Below, in pieces: positions 9,611 to 20,422 of a DNA stretch of 64,000 nt. The stretch spans positions 1 to 64,000 of the forward strand of contig PYST01000211.1 of the NCBI GenBank assembly GCA_003049485.1. The letters run 5' to 3'. Each line of letters starts with the position of its first letter. Position 1 is the stretch's first letter. A program made the translations under genes and the position numbers. The stretch is from Ophioceras dolichostomum. Taxonomy: Eukaryota > Ascomycota > Sordariomycetes > Magnaporthales > Ophioceraceae. The notes below the pieces were generated by a model. It saw only the letters and a program-made list of their open reading frames with translations, had not been told where the DNA came from and searched no databases.

Positions 9611-10597
9611 TCAAGCCAGCGTCCCAGTCCCCGTAGTCTCAACCCCCTCCCCCTCCCCAGCCCCCGCCCCCTGCTGCTCAGTCGTAGTAGTCTGCTGCAC
9701 CTCCGTCTCAGCCGGCAACGTCGTAGGCGCAGCCCCATCAGCAGCCACAACAGACGTCGGCGCCGCCTGCTCCTGTCCGCCGTTCTTCTTTCCCTTGCCG
9801 TGTCGGCCGTGTCGGCCATGTCGACCCCTGCCGCCGTGCCCCTTGCCTCCCTTCCACCCTCCATTTCCGTGATGACGGTGGCCACCTCCTTCGCCTTCGC
9901 CTTCGTGGCCGTGGCCATGGCCGTGGCGCTTCTCGATCGCGATGGCGGAGGAGCCGTCCTCGTCGTCTGCTTCGTCGATCTCGACATCATCAGCATCAGC
10001 AGCCTCAAAGTCGTCTAGCCCGCGGCGCTCGACTTGGACGTCCTGCTGCGTGGTGGTCTCCTGCGTCGTCTGCGTCTCTTGAGTCTGCACCACTTCCGTC
10101 GGCGCAGCGGAATCAGGCTGCGATGAGACGGGGGTGGCCTTGTTTCTGCCGCCCTTGCCCTTCTTATGGTGATGGTGATTGTTCCCCTTCCCGCCCTTAC
10201 CCCTCCACCGACCGTTCTCGCCTCCTTCGCCGTGGCCACGGCCGCTTCCATTCCCGTAGCCATGGCGGCGGGAAAGGGGAGCCTTGTTGCCACCTCTGCT
10301 GTCCGCGGCGGCGAAGATGGCTGCGAGCTTCTCGGAGGTGATGCCGTTCAGGAGAGAGCGGCGCTGCATCATGGCGGTGCTGACTTCATCTTCCACGAGG
10401 TGCGCGGCGAGCTGGGCGAGCTCGTCGTCTGAGAAGTCGGCGACCGCCCGTGCGGCGAGGGCCGCGAAGTCTGAGGGGGCGGCGACGTCACGGGCGGCGA
10501 TGTCGTAACCGTAGGAGGAGGGCTCAGGGGTTACGTTGGAGGCGATGGCGGGTAGGGCCGTCGCGATTAGGAACGAGGCGAAGGTAGGGAAATGCAT
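9611..10597 (-). CDS. Secreted Kex2-processed His/Gly-rich repeat protein
   Basis: Uninterrupted frame of 328 aa with a clean signal peptide (ATALPAIAS, about residues 12-20). Dibasic Kex2-type sites stand at R79R80, R110R111, R191R192 and K223R224. Two of them are followed at once by basic His/Gly-rich blocks: residues 112-152, starting HGYGNGSGRGHGEGG and holding HHHH, and residues 225-274, starting HGHGHGHEGEGEGGG and holding RHGRHGRHG. Each block has a single Trp in a W(K/R)G(G/K)(K/G)G context and is followed by a Thr/Gln-rich tail with AAPTxVV, so the whole module is duplicated. A very acidic stretch (residues 193-216) lies between. The layout suggests a precursor cleaved in the Golgi into small cationic, metal-binding peptides; that is inference. 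Alternatives are a cell-wall protein or a spacer-rich secreted protein. Confidence 0.8.
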   Translation of the reverse strand: MHFPTFASFLIATALPAIASNVTPEPSSYGYDIAARDVAAPSDFAALAARAVADFSDDELAQLAAHLVEDEVSTAMMQRRSLLNGITSEKLAAIFAAADSRGGNKAPLSRRHGYGNGSGRGHGEGGENGRWRGKGGKGNNHHHHKKGKGGRNKATPVSSQPDSAAPTEVVQTQETQTTQETTTQQDVQVERRGLDDFEAADADDVEIDEADDEDGSSAIAIEKRHGHGHGHEGEGEGGGHRHHGNGGWKGGKGHGGRGRHGRHGRHGKGKKNGGQEQAAPTSVVAADGAAPTTLPAETEVQQTTTTEQQGAGAGEGEGVETTGTGTLA

Positions 10598-11666
10598 GGT
10601 ATGCAGAACTATCCTGAAGATGGCGAGCTTGTGGTTTGTATGATGCGCTTGATGATGGTGCTGAGAATGACATGTGCGACCAGGGGGGAATGCCTTTGTT
10701 CAGCCAAGAGCGGTACTGAGAGCTGAGAATGGTGGCGGTGGCGTTGGCGATGGACAGATCGGGGCAGAGTATCCAGAGACTGTCCTTTTATGCCGTATCT
10801 CCTGCCTGTCTTGAACAGTCATCCTATCCATCGCGGTCGTTGAGAGTCGGCAAATCATCAAATCATCAACTTGCGAAATTGTAGGCGGGTCTTGGGGTTC
10901 AGAGTAAGTAATTTGTGTAATGGCGGGCCATGTTCATTCCCCCACAACCCAACATTCTTTATAGTGTCGCCAAGTCCAGTAAGACCGTGGAGGCTCTGCC
11001 GTCGCTGTGCTGGCAAGGTGATCACGTGATAACCCTGACGCATGTCGTACCCAGCTTACTGACCTCTTCCAACATCTAGCGCCGTACCGCACTCTAGTCA
11101 ACAAGTCAGCATTTTGCGTCTCCCATCGGCCTGTAGGCCTCGTACTAGGTATGTAGGGAATATTTAGACTTGTTCATTCCCCAATCTCGGGCCCACAAAG
11201 GCCGACGAAAGAGCCCGCTCACCTCTGTCGCCATCCCACAACCCTTTCCTAGGCTCCCATTAAACAGTGTCACTGGGGGGATGAGCTCCTGCCGCGCGTC
11301 ACACAGTCAGGTCAGCGATCCCTCTGCTCAACCCCGTGCAGATATTTCGTCGCTATTCGTCGGCTTCCGGGAGTAGCCGGTCCTCGTCGCCGAGGGCCAG
11401 CAAATATGTCTGTATTACTCTGCAGAGGCAAGAATTACCAGTATGATGACCAAGAAGATCAGTGAGGCCCAACGAATCCCATGTGCACATACCATAACTG
11501 GGAACGGCACGCCGGTTATCGTATTGATCTTTCCGCACCACCCACCCACCAGCTACTTGAAAGAAGCCCAGTAAGGATTGTTACCTAATCAACGGATATC
11601 GGCACCACAGACCACTTATCGAGCACCTAAATGACAAAAGGACAATGCCAAACCGCTAACGATGCC
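10598..11666. other. Intergenic
   Basis: About 1.07 kb. The first 250 bases upstream of the Kex2-repeat gene (10598-10850) are its promoter region. The remainder contains only short open frames without codon-level or domain support. Confidence 0.5.
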
Positions 11667-14600
11667 TCACCCCTCCGGCAAAGTAGCCCAAGCAAGCACC
11701 ATGGCCCCCAGCCCAACCCAAACGGCCGCAACAGTGAACCCGGTCTGCACATCCCCCCGAGTGACGGCCCACGCGACCCCGAACGCCACCGCACCAGCCG
11801 CCAGCAGCAACGCGATCAACACGTGCAACGATCTTGCATGCACGCGCTCCTCCTCCAGGTGAAGGCCCCAGCCAAGCGTCGGGTCGTCAGGCGACGCGAT
11901 GAGCTTCCCGGCGGCGCGCTTGGGCAGCTGGTTGAAGATGGCGCGTTGAGGGCGGCGCAGACAGTGCGGCTTCTGGAAGTAGTGGGTGAGCTCGTTGGGC
12001 CCGATGGCGGGTGCGTAGCCGAGTTTTGCTTCGGGCTCGGGGCGGCAGAGGTATTCGCGGGAGTGAATGCGGGAGAGGGGCGGGAGGCACACGCAGGTTG
12101 TGACGACGGCAGGGTCGTCAGGGGCGATGTGCGTTGAGGAGGGAGTTGGCGAGGGCTGGGCGCTGCGGCTTGTTGCCGACGGTTGACAAGCGTTGGTGTG
12201 GGGATGTACGTCGGCGAAGTCGTTGGGGTCGACTTTAAACTATAAGTAGAGGGGTAGTTGTGCAGTGCACCCAGTCTTAGTTGGGAGTTGATGTCCGTAT
12301 AATTAGTAGATAGGATTATCGGTAGACAAAACTCACTCTCGCGAGGGAGACGGACTTGACTGCCTTCAGTGAGAGCCAGGAGGAGGAAGACGCAGACCTG
12401 TGTCTCCGATACTGCTCGCGCAGGAACTCGAAGAGCGAGGCGTCGTCCGTGACGTTCTGCAGTCTCTCTTGATGCAGCATCGTCCAGTGCTTGCTCTTGT
12501 CGATGCACAGGAGAATGTGAAGCAGGCTCTTGAAGCTGGCGTCTTCACTACCCTCTAGGGCCTTGACTGTGAGGCTGTGGAGAGGAAGGCCGGCACGTGG
12601 GAGGGCGCTGCCCAGGTGGAGCAAAAAGAGGGAGCACTCGATGGCCCAAGTAAAGCCCCCTTGGATGTAGCTTAGGATACCCCTTCTGGAATAAGCTCGG
12701 TTGCTGCCGTCACCTTTGATATGCAGCCTTGCGCCACCGGTTCTTTGCAGCAGTGAATTCTTGAGGGCGCTCAGCCAGTTCTCGCGGATGGGTGTGTAGT
12801 CGTCATACAGTAGCTCGCCGCAGCGCTGATATGAGTTCGCAAGTTAGTCGACCTGCACTCATAGGACTTTGTCTCATCAGGGTCACGAGCACTTACACAT
12901 TTCCATCTTATCCGAACGGCGCCACTAGCAACTGGGCGTTCCTGGCGCAAGATGTTTAGTGGCTTGAGAAGGAAGTCCACACATTCGGCTATGTTCATCG
13001 GAAAGTCTGCGTGTTGCCACTTGTGAGTTGTTAGTGGCCTATGTAGCAAAGTTGCTAGAACGATGAGTTAGACAATACTGAGGAAGCTCAACCTGCCTGT
13101 GGCGAATTTCGGTATGAAGATGTCGACATGGTCCTCGGCCGAGTCCGAGTCCGTGTCCGACTTGTGGACCACTGGCTGCGCGTCCACCAGCCGGCGTACG
13201 GCGTCACGCAGTCTCCCCCTAAGATCGTGCGCAGGCTTGTCATCTGTGATCATTTCTTCGATCAACCCCCCGAGGCCGCCCCATTGGTGGATCCTGTTCG
13301 CATCATCCGATCCATCGGCACTGGTGAGCATCGCGGAGGCAAAACTCGGCGCGAGAAGGACCGCTTCAGTCTGCTCAGGCGTACTGACTCTCCGCCTCAG
13401 GTCCTCCGCAAATATGGCTAGTTGCTGCCTTAGTAGATCTTCAAGATCCTTCCTGCTGATGGCAGAAAGACCCTCCTTCAGAATGTCGCATAAGCTCTTG
13501 TCGTTGATCAAGAACACGGTCAGTATGATGGAGATTCGCGTTGGTGGGACTTCTGCCGGAAACTGGTAAAGAGTGTGACGTTCGAGGGGTCCATATGAGC
13601 CAGGCTCTGATCTTGCAATTTCGGATGTCGATTGCACCACAGCCATGAAGGATGTTTCTTGGTCTCTGGCCTTGTCATCGTCCTTCACCCAGTCCAGGTC
13701 GCCCCCTTGTTCACTGCTAGTATCCTGTTGTGGAGCAGCCCTTGCTGGGTCGGCGTCTCTAGCGGAGGAGTCCTGGCTGTCCGAGGGGCCCATGCCCTTG
13801 GCACCAAGGATACTCTCAATGGTGGCTTGGACCTCACCCGCCGTCGCTCGCTTCCTGGGTTCGACAACGAGGAGTCTATCGCTAATGAGATCAAGCATGT
13901 CACTCAGCAGCGCATTGCAATATCGATGCTGACGGAGACGCTCGATCCACTAATAAATGGGGGTTTGTTAGCTCATGTGAACTCGGACTGTTCGGTGTTC
14001 AGTCACCTGCCAGACGTCGTGAACGGAGGCTCGCGCACCATTCGGACAGACTCCTTCACCTCGATCCTGCGGTTGCGAGATGTTACGGTAAAGTAGGTGT
14101 CGACTTGAAACGATCGTGACTTTTCCCAGCTCCTCTGACGAGAGAACCGAAGGTTCCCTTCCTCCCAGCCGAGCAGGTGCCAAGTGATGAACTCCAGCAT
14201 GGTCGACCCAAGGGACCACATTTGGCGCGAAGGCATTCGGCAGCGGTGCGATCGATCCTCGCACTCGGGAGCCTGGTGGGCACACAGACGATGATGGTGG
14301 GAGCCGCTCTCGGCAAGGGCTGATGACGACAGCTTGAGCATGATTCCGTCCTTGGAGCTAAACCACAGAACCGTCCTGGGCGTGATGTTGCCGCTGATCA
14401 AGTCGAGCTGTCGGGGGTAGTGGGTGTAGTACTCAGCATGCATCAGAGATGCCACTGACGCGATGCCGTGGCACTGTCGAACAATCCAAGCGGACACCTC
14501 TGGCAACGGGACATGAGGCGTGTCCGCCCACAGATCGTAAAGATTTCCATCCGCCCATGCCGATAGACGGAAAAAGCGACCTTCCATCCGTACAGTCGTC

Positions 14601-15104
14601 AGGATGCTGTTGAAGTGCGGACGACTATTCAGATCGGACAGCATGGCCGAGACAAGGTATCGACGAGCAAGCTTCCCCGTGGATCGAGGCAGCCGCTTAA
14701 TCGCAAACGTCTGGGTATTCTTGTAGGGGGTGTCCTGTGTCAGCAAGAATTCGATACTCCCAGAGACGCGCTATTTTGCTCACCAATGTGTCGACTGCCA
14801 ACAACTGGTCAGCGTCCGCTGCCTCGGCCCATCCCGCGACAAACGACAAGTCGTCGCCACCTCCATCCTCTCTATCTGCGTCGTCCTCGGAGTCGGATAA
14901 GCCGTCATCCGAGTCAGAGCTGTCACTAATGGGGAGATTGTCTATGCTGGCGGCGCCCGACTCAAGACCCCTCGTCGACTTTCGCCCGCTTGTGGAACCG
15001 CGCTGCCCAGTGACGGTGAGGTCACTCGAATACCGGCTGGAGGAGAGTGATGGCGGCTTTCCTGGCGGCGACACTCCCTTTTCAGGGTGATCGGCGACAC
15101 CCAT
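11667..15104 (-). CDS. Kinase-like (pseudokinase) protein with C-terminal transmembrane hairpin
   Basis: Six exons reconcile in phase: 15104-14784, 14734-14039, 13949-13093, 13038-12897, 12825-12337 and 12239-11667 (1,025 aa). The kinase-like domain covers about residues 100-360. The VAIK-type lysine is kept (FAIKRLP, K120), but there is no glycine-rich loop, the HGD/HRD position reads SGN (221-223, ISGNITPRTVLW), and the DFG position reads SSA (244-246). It is therefore predicted to be inactive. A closing segment (LLDLI...VEPRKRAT) follows the kinase C-lobe pattern. The C-terminal third matches a fungus-specific family with DDYTPIRENW, a loop with CVCLPP and a WGLHLEEE motif. It ends in two TM helices near residues 960-1015. 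Membrane-attached scaffolding or signalling is an inference. The start could also be at 15227. Confidence 0.8.
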
Positions 15105-15502
15105 CGCGACTCGGGTGTCGAGATCAGTCAAGTATAGACCATAAGAAGGCCTCGGCAAGAAGAAGACGCGAAGCGCTGGAATTGAAGTGCGAATCGCTGA
15201 TGAGTTCCAACCCCGCCTCCTTTCCACGCACCAATCATCACTCCGCCCTCACGGCTGATGAGCATCTTTCAGCTGTGGCGTTCTCGCGTCCAAATAAGGA
15301 TTGGCTTGGTGCAGCATACCTTGGCACAGCTCCTACCAATCAGCAGCATTCAAACAAAGGAGCGTGAAGACGAGGCGCCAAGCCTCTAGGAAGCACGGGA
15401 AGCCACAGAGGGGGCATATCTCCTGCTTCCATGCTCAATCAGTAGGCAACGCTAGAAGTAAAACATAGATACCTTCCATTCTATAATGTTTAATCGGGGC
15501 AC
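15105..15502. other. Intergenic between pseudokinase 5' end and SDR 3' end
   Basis: About 400 bases with no supported gene. It should contain the pseudokinase promoter and the terminator of the dehydrogenase gene. Confidence 0.5.
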
Positions 15503-16756
15503 CTATGTAAGCTTAGCGAGCGCATTTTTCACTGTTGGCGAAACATCGCACAGAATTCGTTCAGTCTCTTCCCAAATCGACCGTTCCATCAGCTGCGCCC
15601 AATCTCGTCCCAGAAATGCGGGATATCTGATGCCCCAAAATATCGGGTTGTTAGCACAGGCATCTCGGATAAAAATGGGACGAGGGACACAAAGCAATAC
15701 TTACGCCTCGGGCTCATAGTCGATGAAAATCTTCCCGTGCGTCCCTGGATGCCGAATACAGGCATTCACGATCGCCAGGGCGCAAATCTCTACGGGCCGA
15801 CCGAAGAGCCACGTGAACAGAGACGCCCGGGAGTCGACGGCCGTGAGACCCGTGCCAGGAGCCGAGACGCAGAAGTCCACCGCATGGATCAACACAAGAT
15901 TGTCCGCCGAAGACGTCCGCTCGCCCATGCGGCGGGTCAACTCGTGAAGCCAAGCGAGATGCGTCAACTTCGAAGTCGCATACATGAGCGACTGCTCACT
16001 GCGGGCGCCAGCGCCGATACTGATCGTCTCCAGCTGCGTCTTACCAGCTAGTGGTGGGAAAGGGAAGCTGGCGCCCGCGAGACGAGCAGACAGCGACGTG
16101 ACGCTCGTTAACACTCCATGAGTCCCGTGCTTCTCAGCAGATCTCCGGAGGATCGGCAGGAGAATGATGGTGAGTAATGCGCTGGAGAGGTGGATAATCT
16201 GCAAGCCTGATGATTTTGGGCAAAGAGGGGTCAGCATCATCAATCTGCTAAAGCTGGAGAATTTCAAGACCGCCGATGATAGCAAATCGAGACGAAAGCA
16301 ACGGGGGCACTCACTCCTTTCCCATCCGTCCGCCGTAAACTTTCTTTCCAGAAAAATTGCTCCCGCGCCTAGCAGCGCGCAATCCAGCCTGTCCAGCTCC
16401 CTATCGACTCGCTCCGCGAAAGCCGCCGTCGCCGCAAAGCTCAGCAGGTCCAGCTTCCACACGACGACAACATCAGGCTTCGCCGCCAATCTTTCCTTCT
16501 CAAACACCCTCTCCAGCTTCGCCGTCTTCTCCTCGCCCTCCTCCTCGGGGATGTCCGGGACGGCCAGCACGATCTTCTCAGCCCCTAGATCAAAGATCGT
16601 CGCCGCCGCGGCGCCGCACACCGCACCCGAGCCGCCAGTAATAAGGACCGTCTTCCCTTCGAAGGCGCCTTGGTGCGATGGGAGGAGCTCGAGCTTGTTC
16701 CTGCCTTGTCGCCACCATTTCAAGATAGGGAAATACTCCCCTAGATCGCCAAACAT
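15503..16756 (-). CDS. Short-chain dehydrogenase/reductase (retinol dehydrogenase-like)
   Basis: NAD(P)-dependent oxidoreductase of the SDR superfamily. Exons 16756-16315, 16206-15705 and 15626-15503 give 355 aa, all in phase with GTGAGT and GTAAGT donors. The Rossmann motif is GKTVLITGGSGAVCGAAA (about residue 33 on), the NAG-type motif has become GAG (LLGAGAI), and the catalytic YxxxK is present as YATSK. WERSLQIIHLSSALL across the first intron is the usual helix-4 segment. The first in-frame ATG is at 16756. Open frame without ATG continues upstream to beyond 16930, and an upstream exon spliced from near 17070-17100 is possible, so the N-terminus is uncertain. Substrate unknown. Confidence 0.85.
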
Positions 16757-17399
16757 CTTTCTTTTCAGAAAATCGACGGATGACTCTACACCGACGGAAT
16801 GAGTGAGGAGGTTCGGCGGCACTCCGAGTTGATCTGGGGTGACTGGCTCGTATTCGGGTGGCAAGTGACAACCCCGCACCGCAACCGAACCAGCAGAACC
16901 AACCACACAATATCTCTTCTGCAGGGACAACCTGGGCTATCAACCGAGGTCGGATACTGGATTGGGAAACAATATTCGCCTCTAAGCTTTCCATGTTTGT
17001 GGAGCCGGAATCGGGAGATTCGAGAATGCCGGCAACAATAGAGCGGACTGGTGGACGTACCAACAGTGGTCTATCACTATTATTGATGTAGAGCAGATTC
17101 ACCAAGCTCCCGCAATTCTCAACACGGCGCACACCCTCACATTTGGTCACTTCCGCCATTACCCCAACTTGGGATATCGCTAGAGATTCGTCGTCCCACG
17201 AGAGAATAAAAAACCTTGGACAAAAATCCACCTCATCCGATGGTTGATGCAGCCAGTCCATACCGCGAAGTCGATGGGACGCTCGCTGTTCTACACTCGA
17301 CCAAGAACAAATGTTGAGATCATGTCCTCAGCATGAAATAGACAGGGTAGAGGGGGGGGGGAGGAAGATAATAAAAGCCCGAGAAAAAAGAAGAAAACA
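16757..17399. other. Upstream region of the SDR gene, possible extra 5' exon
   Basis: The minus-strand frame at 16870-17160 has a GTACGT donor candidate near 17060 and may hold a short first exon of the dehydrogenase gene, but no unambiguous start could be chosen. The G-run at 17352-17361 is a homopolymer. Confidence 0.3.
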
Positions 17400-18086
17400 C
17401 CCCGCCGTCTTACGGCACTGCAACCTTGACAGACTCATACCCCGGCCCCCACCCAGCACTCAGGACCGTCTCAGGATAGAAAAGCACGACCTGCATCTTG
17501 GCGACCTGACAGTCGTCGGCTGCGAAAGCTGTTTCGCAAATGTGACTGCATGCCTGTTAGAGCAAACCTGGGAAGCGAGGCAGCGTGTTCACTCATCGAC
17601 TGCCTTATTTGGGCGCCGAGGAGACGTTGGCCAGGAAACTTCCTCATCATCATGTGCCACCTTGCCCCAGTCCAAGTGGTTGCCCCGTCTCTCCGCTGCT
17701 TGTAGAACCTCTTAGTCATAGTACGTCAGAGGACGCTAAGGCGGGCCGACATCGAAATAACGCCAGATTCCATCGACGCCTGACTGACTCAAACAGGGTG
17801 CTCCTTTCTCTGTGAACGCCGCGGCCGTTGGAGACTGGGACGTCGACGATGATGCCTCTAGTCTCTACCTTGTCCGGGCACGGAGGTTGTGGACGTCTGC
17901 CCTTGAGGAGTGGGCGCGGGGCAGTGGATCGAGGACCACGGCGGCTGCACCAGAAGTGGCGAGGCTACGGGCCAGCGCCTCCGGATTACAGGAAAACCCG
18001 GCGATCTGGAGGCCCGATGACCTTAGCTAAGCCGACGCCGATGCCAGTGCCGCCGGGGATGAGAATAATGCGACCGGCTTCGATAG
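17400..18086 (-). pseudogene. Decayed short-chain dehydrogenase remnant
   Basis: Minus-strand pieces in different frames resemble an SDR. The N-terminal piece GRIILIPGGTGIGVGLAK, at about 18015-18078, mimics the TGxxxGxG cofactor motif. A middle piece, NPEALARSLATSGAAAVVLD, follows in another frame. A C-terminal piece near 17407-17515 contains VVLFYPETVLSAGWG, like the substrate-binding tail of ketosphinganine-reductase-type SDRs. Stops and frameshifts separate them, and the piece with the cofactor motif is cut off exactly where the LTR-like repeat begins at 18087. I infer inactivation by insertion followed by decay. Each match is weak alone; the collinear order is the main support. Confidence 0.5.
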
Positions 18087-18282
18087 TGTTGAACCACGGT
18101 TGGGTGCACTTCCGTGCACCCACGTGGACGAGTTGCCTCAGTCACCAAGGCAGCCCCCTCGACAGACCTTAGGTCACGTGGGCCCCTTGGAATCGCTTAC
18201 AAAAGCGATTCCTCCGACTCACGTGTAGACTAGCTTTACTCTTCCCTGTACATCATCAGAATCAACAGATTGGTTTACCACG
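18087..18282 (+). repeat. Dispersed repeat copy 2, solo-LTR-like
   Basis: Second copy of the element at 3608-3802, same orientation, starting TGTTGAACCAC with a perfect hairpin GGGTGCAC-TTCC-GTGCACCC right after. The two copies differ by scattered substitutions and small indels, so the insertions are not recent. It interrupts the SDR remnant on its left. Confidence 0.7.
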
Positions 18283-18478
18283 CGCGTGTTTGCTTTTTCC
18301 CCTTGAAGCCCAACCAACAGATAGGCTAATGACGGCGAAGTGATAAGTTAATGATAGATTAATTTGTGAAGTCAGTTTGTTTCCAAACCCGGAAAGAGCG
18401 GAGAACGGCTGCAGCTAAAACATTTGCTGGCTGTAGTGCGCTAACACGCTGACTCGCAACGAGCAGGAGGTATCGAAG

Positions 18479-18671
18479 ATCCGCCATGATATTCTTGAAC
18501 CCTACGAAGTGATTCGGAATATATTTTCATTTCGACATTCCATGGGGCGGATACAAAGCCCCACGGCTGCCAACAACAGGTGACCAACTGGGTCACGCGA
18601 ACATCAAAATCCGCTACGATATTCTTGAACCCTACGAAGTCATTCGGAATATATTTCCACTTCGACATTCC
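18479..18671. repeat. 63-bp imperfect direct repeat, two copies
   Basis: 18479-18541 and 18609-18671 share a 63-nt unit (GATATTCTTGAACCCTACGA then ATTCGGAATATATTT) with about five differences. The period is 130 bp. The unit has no coding sense that I recognise. It may be part of a degraded element together with the neighbouring LTR-like repeat. Confidence 0.75.
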
Positions 18672-19040
18672 CCTGTTTATCACGTAGATGTTTTCACTCA
18701 TCCACTGTGATAGAACCCCTTTTCTTTTCAAAAAAAAAAAGTTGTGATGGTATATTCCACCTGACGCAAGCCAGCATTTCCAGGAAAAAAAAAGAAAAAA
18801 AAAACCTAAGAGTGACTTATGCGTCCGTTTAGACCTCGGGATCCCATGGCTAAAGCAACCCGGCATAGGAAAGAGCGATAACCCTTTGGTCCCCGGTCAA
18901 GTGAGTCCTAATAATGTTATAAATACTGCGCCAGTTTGCCTCGCATATTCTTTTACTGTCCTCTGTCTGTCGACCCTTCTTTCACACAACACTTGGACAG
19001 CATCTTTCACACTCTGCAACACTTGGATAGAATAGCGACA

Positions 19041-19502
19041 ATGTCTTCCCATGGCCATAACCCGCGGACGGTTCTCCTGTATGCCTATGACGCCAACCCA
19101 CCTAACAAGATCCACAGCGGCCTGGTAGAGCTGTTAGAAGACGGACAGATCGAACCACACATGGAAGCCTTTACACCAGCCTTCGGCTACTTCCGGTCTG
19201 CCGCTGTGCACGAGCTCGACCTAGCTAACTTCGGCAAGCAGCTACTGGCCACTCGCGACTTCTTTAATGCCGTCGAGCTACCGCCAGGCCCACATTCGTA
19301 CAGCCACCAGAGGCCGGTCAAACGGGTAATAACGCTTATCAATAATCCTACTAATATGATTATCCTCAGCTATCACGAGGCCGACACGCTGCTTCCGCAA
19401 TTCGCTGGCAGCCAGCATACCCGCCTCCACCAATATACGCCACGCCAGGGACCAGGCCCTCGCTCCATCGCCGAGGATCCTCAGTGTCAGATAGACACCT
19501 AA
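19041..19502 (+). CDS. Short protein resembling the C-terminus of giant DUF3638/DUF3645 fungal proteins
   Basis: 153 codons from MSSHGHNPRTVLLYAYDAN. The segment ILSYHEADTLLPQFAGSQ followed by LHQYTPRQGPG resembles the C-terminal block of the very long fungal DUF3638/DUF3645 proteins, where a hydrophobic strand and (V/L)HLYTPR motif recur. Here that block is truncated and the parent gene is absent. It may be a relic after recombination, or a small stand-alone paralogue. An upstream TATA-like stretch lies at 18918. A longer start at 18936 is possible. Confidence 0.5.
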   Translation: MSSHGHNPRTVLLYAYDANPPNKIHSGLVELLEDGQIEPHMEAFTPAFGYFRSAAVHELDLANFGKQLLATRDFFNAVELPPGPHSYSHQRPVKRVITLINNPTNMIILSYHEADTLLPQFAGSQHTRLHQYTPRQGPGPRSIAEDPQCQIDT

Positions 19503-19798
19503 GGCATAAACGTTAGGAATCAGGCACTCAATAAGGTGGTGCGATAACACCCCACCAGCTAGCGGTCTGTGCAGAAGAGTCCAGTGAAGAAAAAGACTTG
19601 GACACAACTTTTGGTACAACAGAGATCGAAAAAGGAAGGACAACAGAACAATCAATGAATTGACCGCAATCATCCATCAGCAATAATATCTCCCAATTGC
19701 ATCAGGTGCCCGTCTGTCTGACACTCAGCTTCTCGTCACCCCACCGCTGCCCGAGGGTGGCGAGCCGTGGTCGGCGCCGCAGGAGCTAAAAATCCTGC

Positions 19799-20230
19799 TC
19801 AATTTGTTCTCGGGAAACCTATAGTTCGAGACAATGTTTGAATATGCCGGCGACTTGCGAGTTCCTGGGGCTCATTTCGACGCCGGGGGATGGTCGATTC
19901 GACAGCTAAAGCAGCGACGGGACGGACGGGTTCAGCGGTAGGGAGCTTTACCCCGAGTGCAGGTTTTCGACAAGCCCGGTCCCATTCCTGTGCGTTGTTA
20001 TATCGACCATTCGGCACGATGGCGTCGACATCAGGCATATACACATAGGGCGGCTTCTGGCCGGGAAGATTCTAGAGGAGAGCGACTTCGAGATCGGTGA
20101 TGTTCAGGCGTGAAGGAGGGATGAGTGGGACTTTTTCTGGCTTCTTATTGGCTTCTAGGTTGCTTACAGAGCAGGTGGGCACGACTGCGAACATCGCAGA
20201 CAACTCAGCACCCTTCTGGCACGTTGAATA
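19799..20230 (-). pseudogene. Interrupted ORF of unknown function (one in-frame TAG)
   Basis: A minus-strand frame reads in a protein-like way through RLNITDLEVALL, a TAG at 20074-20072, then NLPGQKPPYVYMPDV and ends at 19799. Without the stop it would be about 140-200 residues. A CAG to TAG change would explain the stop. The family is not recognised, so this could also be chance. Confidence 0.3.
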
Positions 20231-20422
20231 TTGTCTCACAGTGGGGGAGAGGGGGAAGGGCGGCTTGATACATCCTAGACTGAGATAACTTTCCGACACA
20301 CCAGTAACCCTAGCAATGCATGCATCCAAGAATGTCTGAATGTGATATCGTCTGCTTGCTCCGATGATATAAAAATACACAACACAACAACCACCACCGC
20401 ACCACACCAGCGATCTCCTCAA

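Noticed and set aside
18479..18671. CRISPR-like array
   Set aside because: Only two 63-bp imperfect copies, eukaryotic context; a simple direct repeat.
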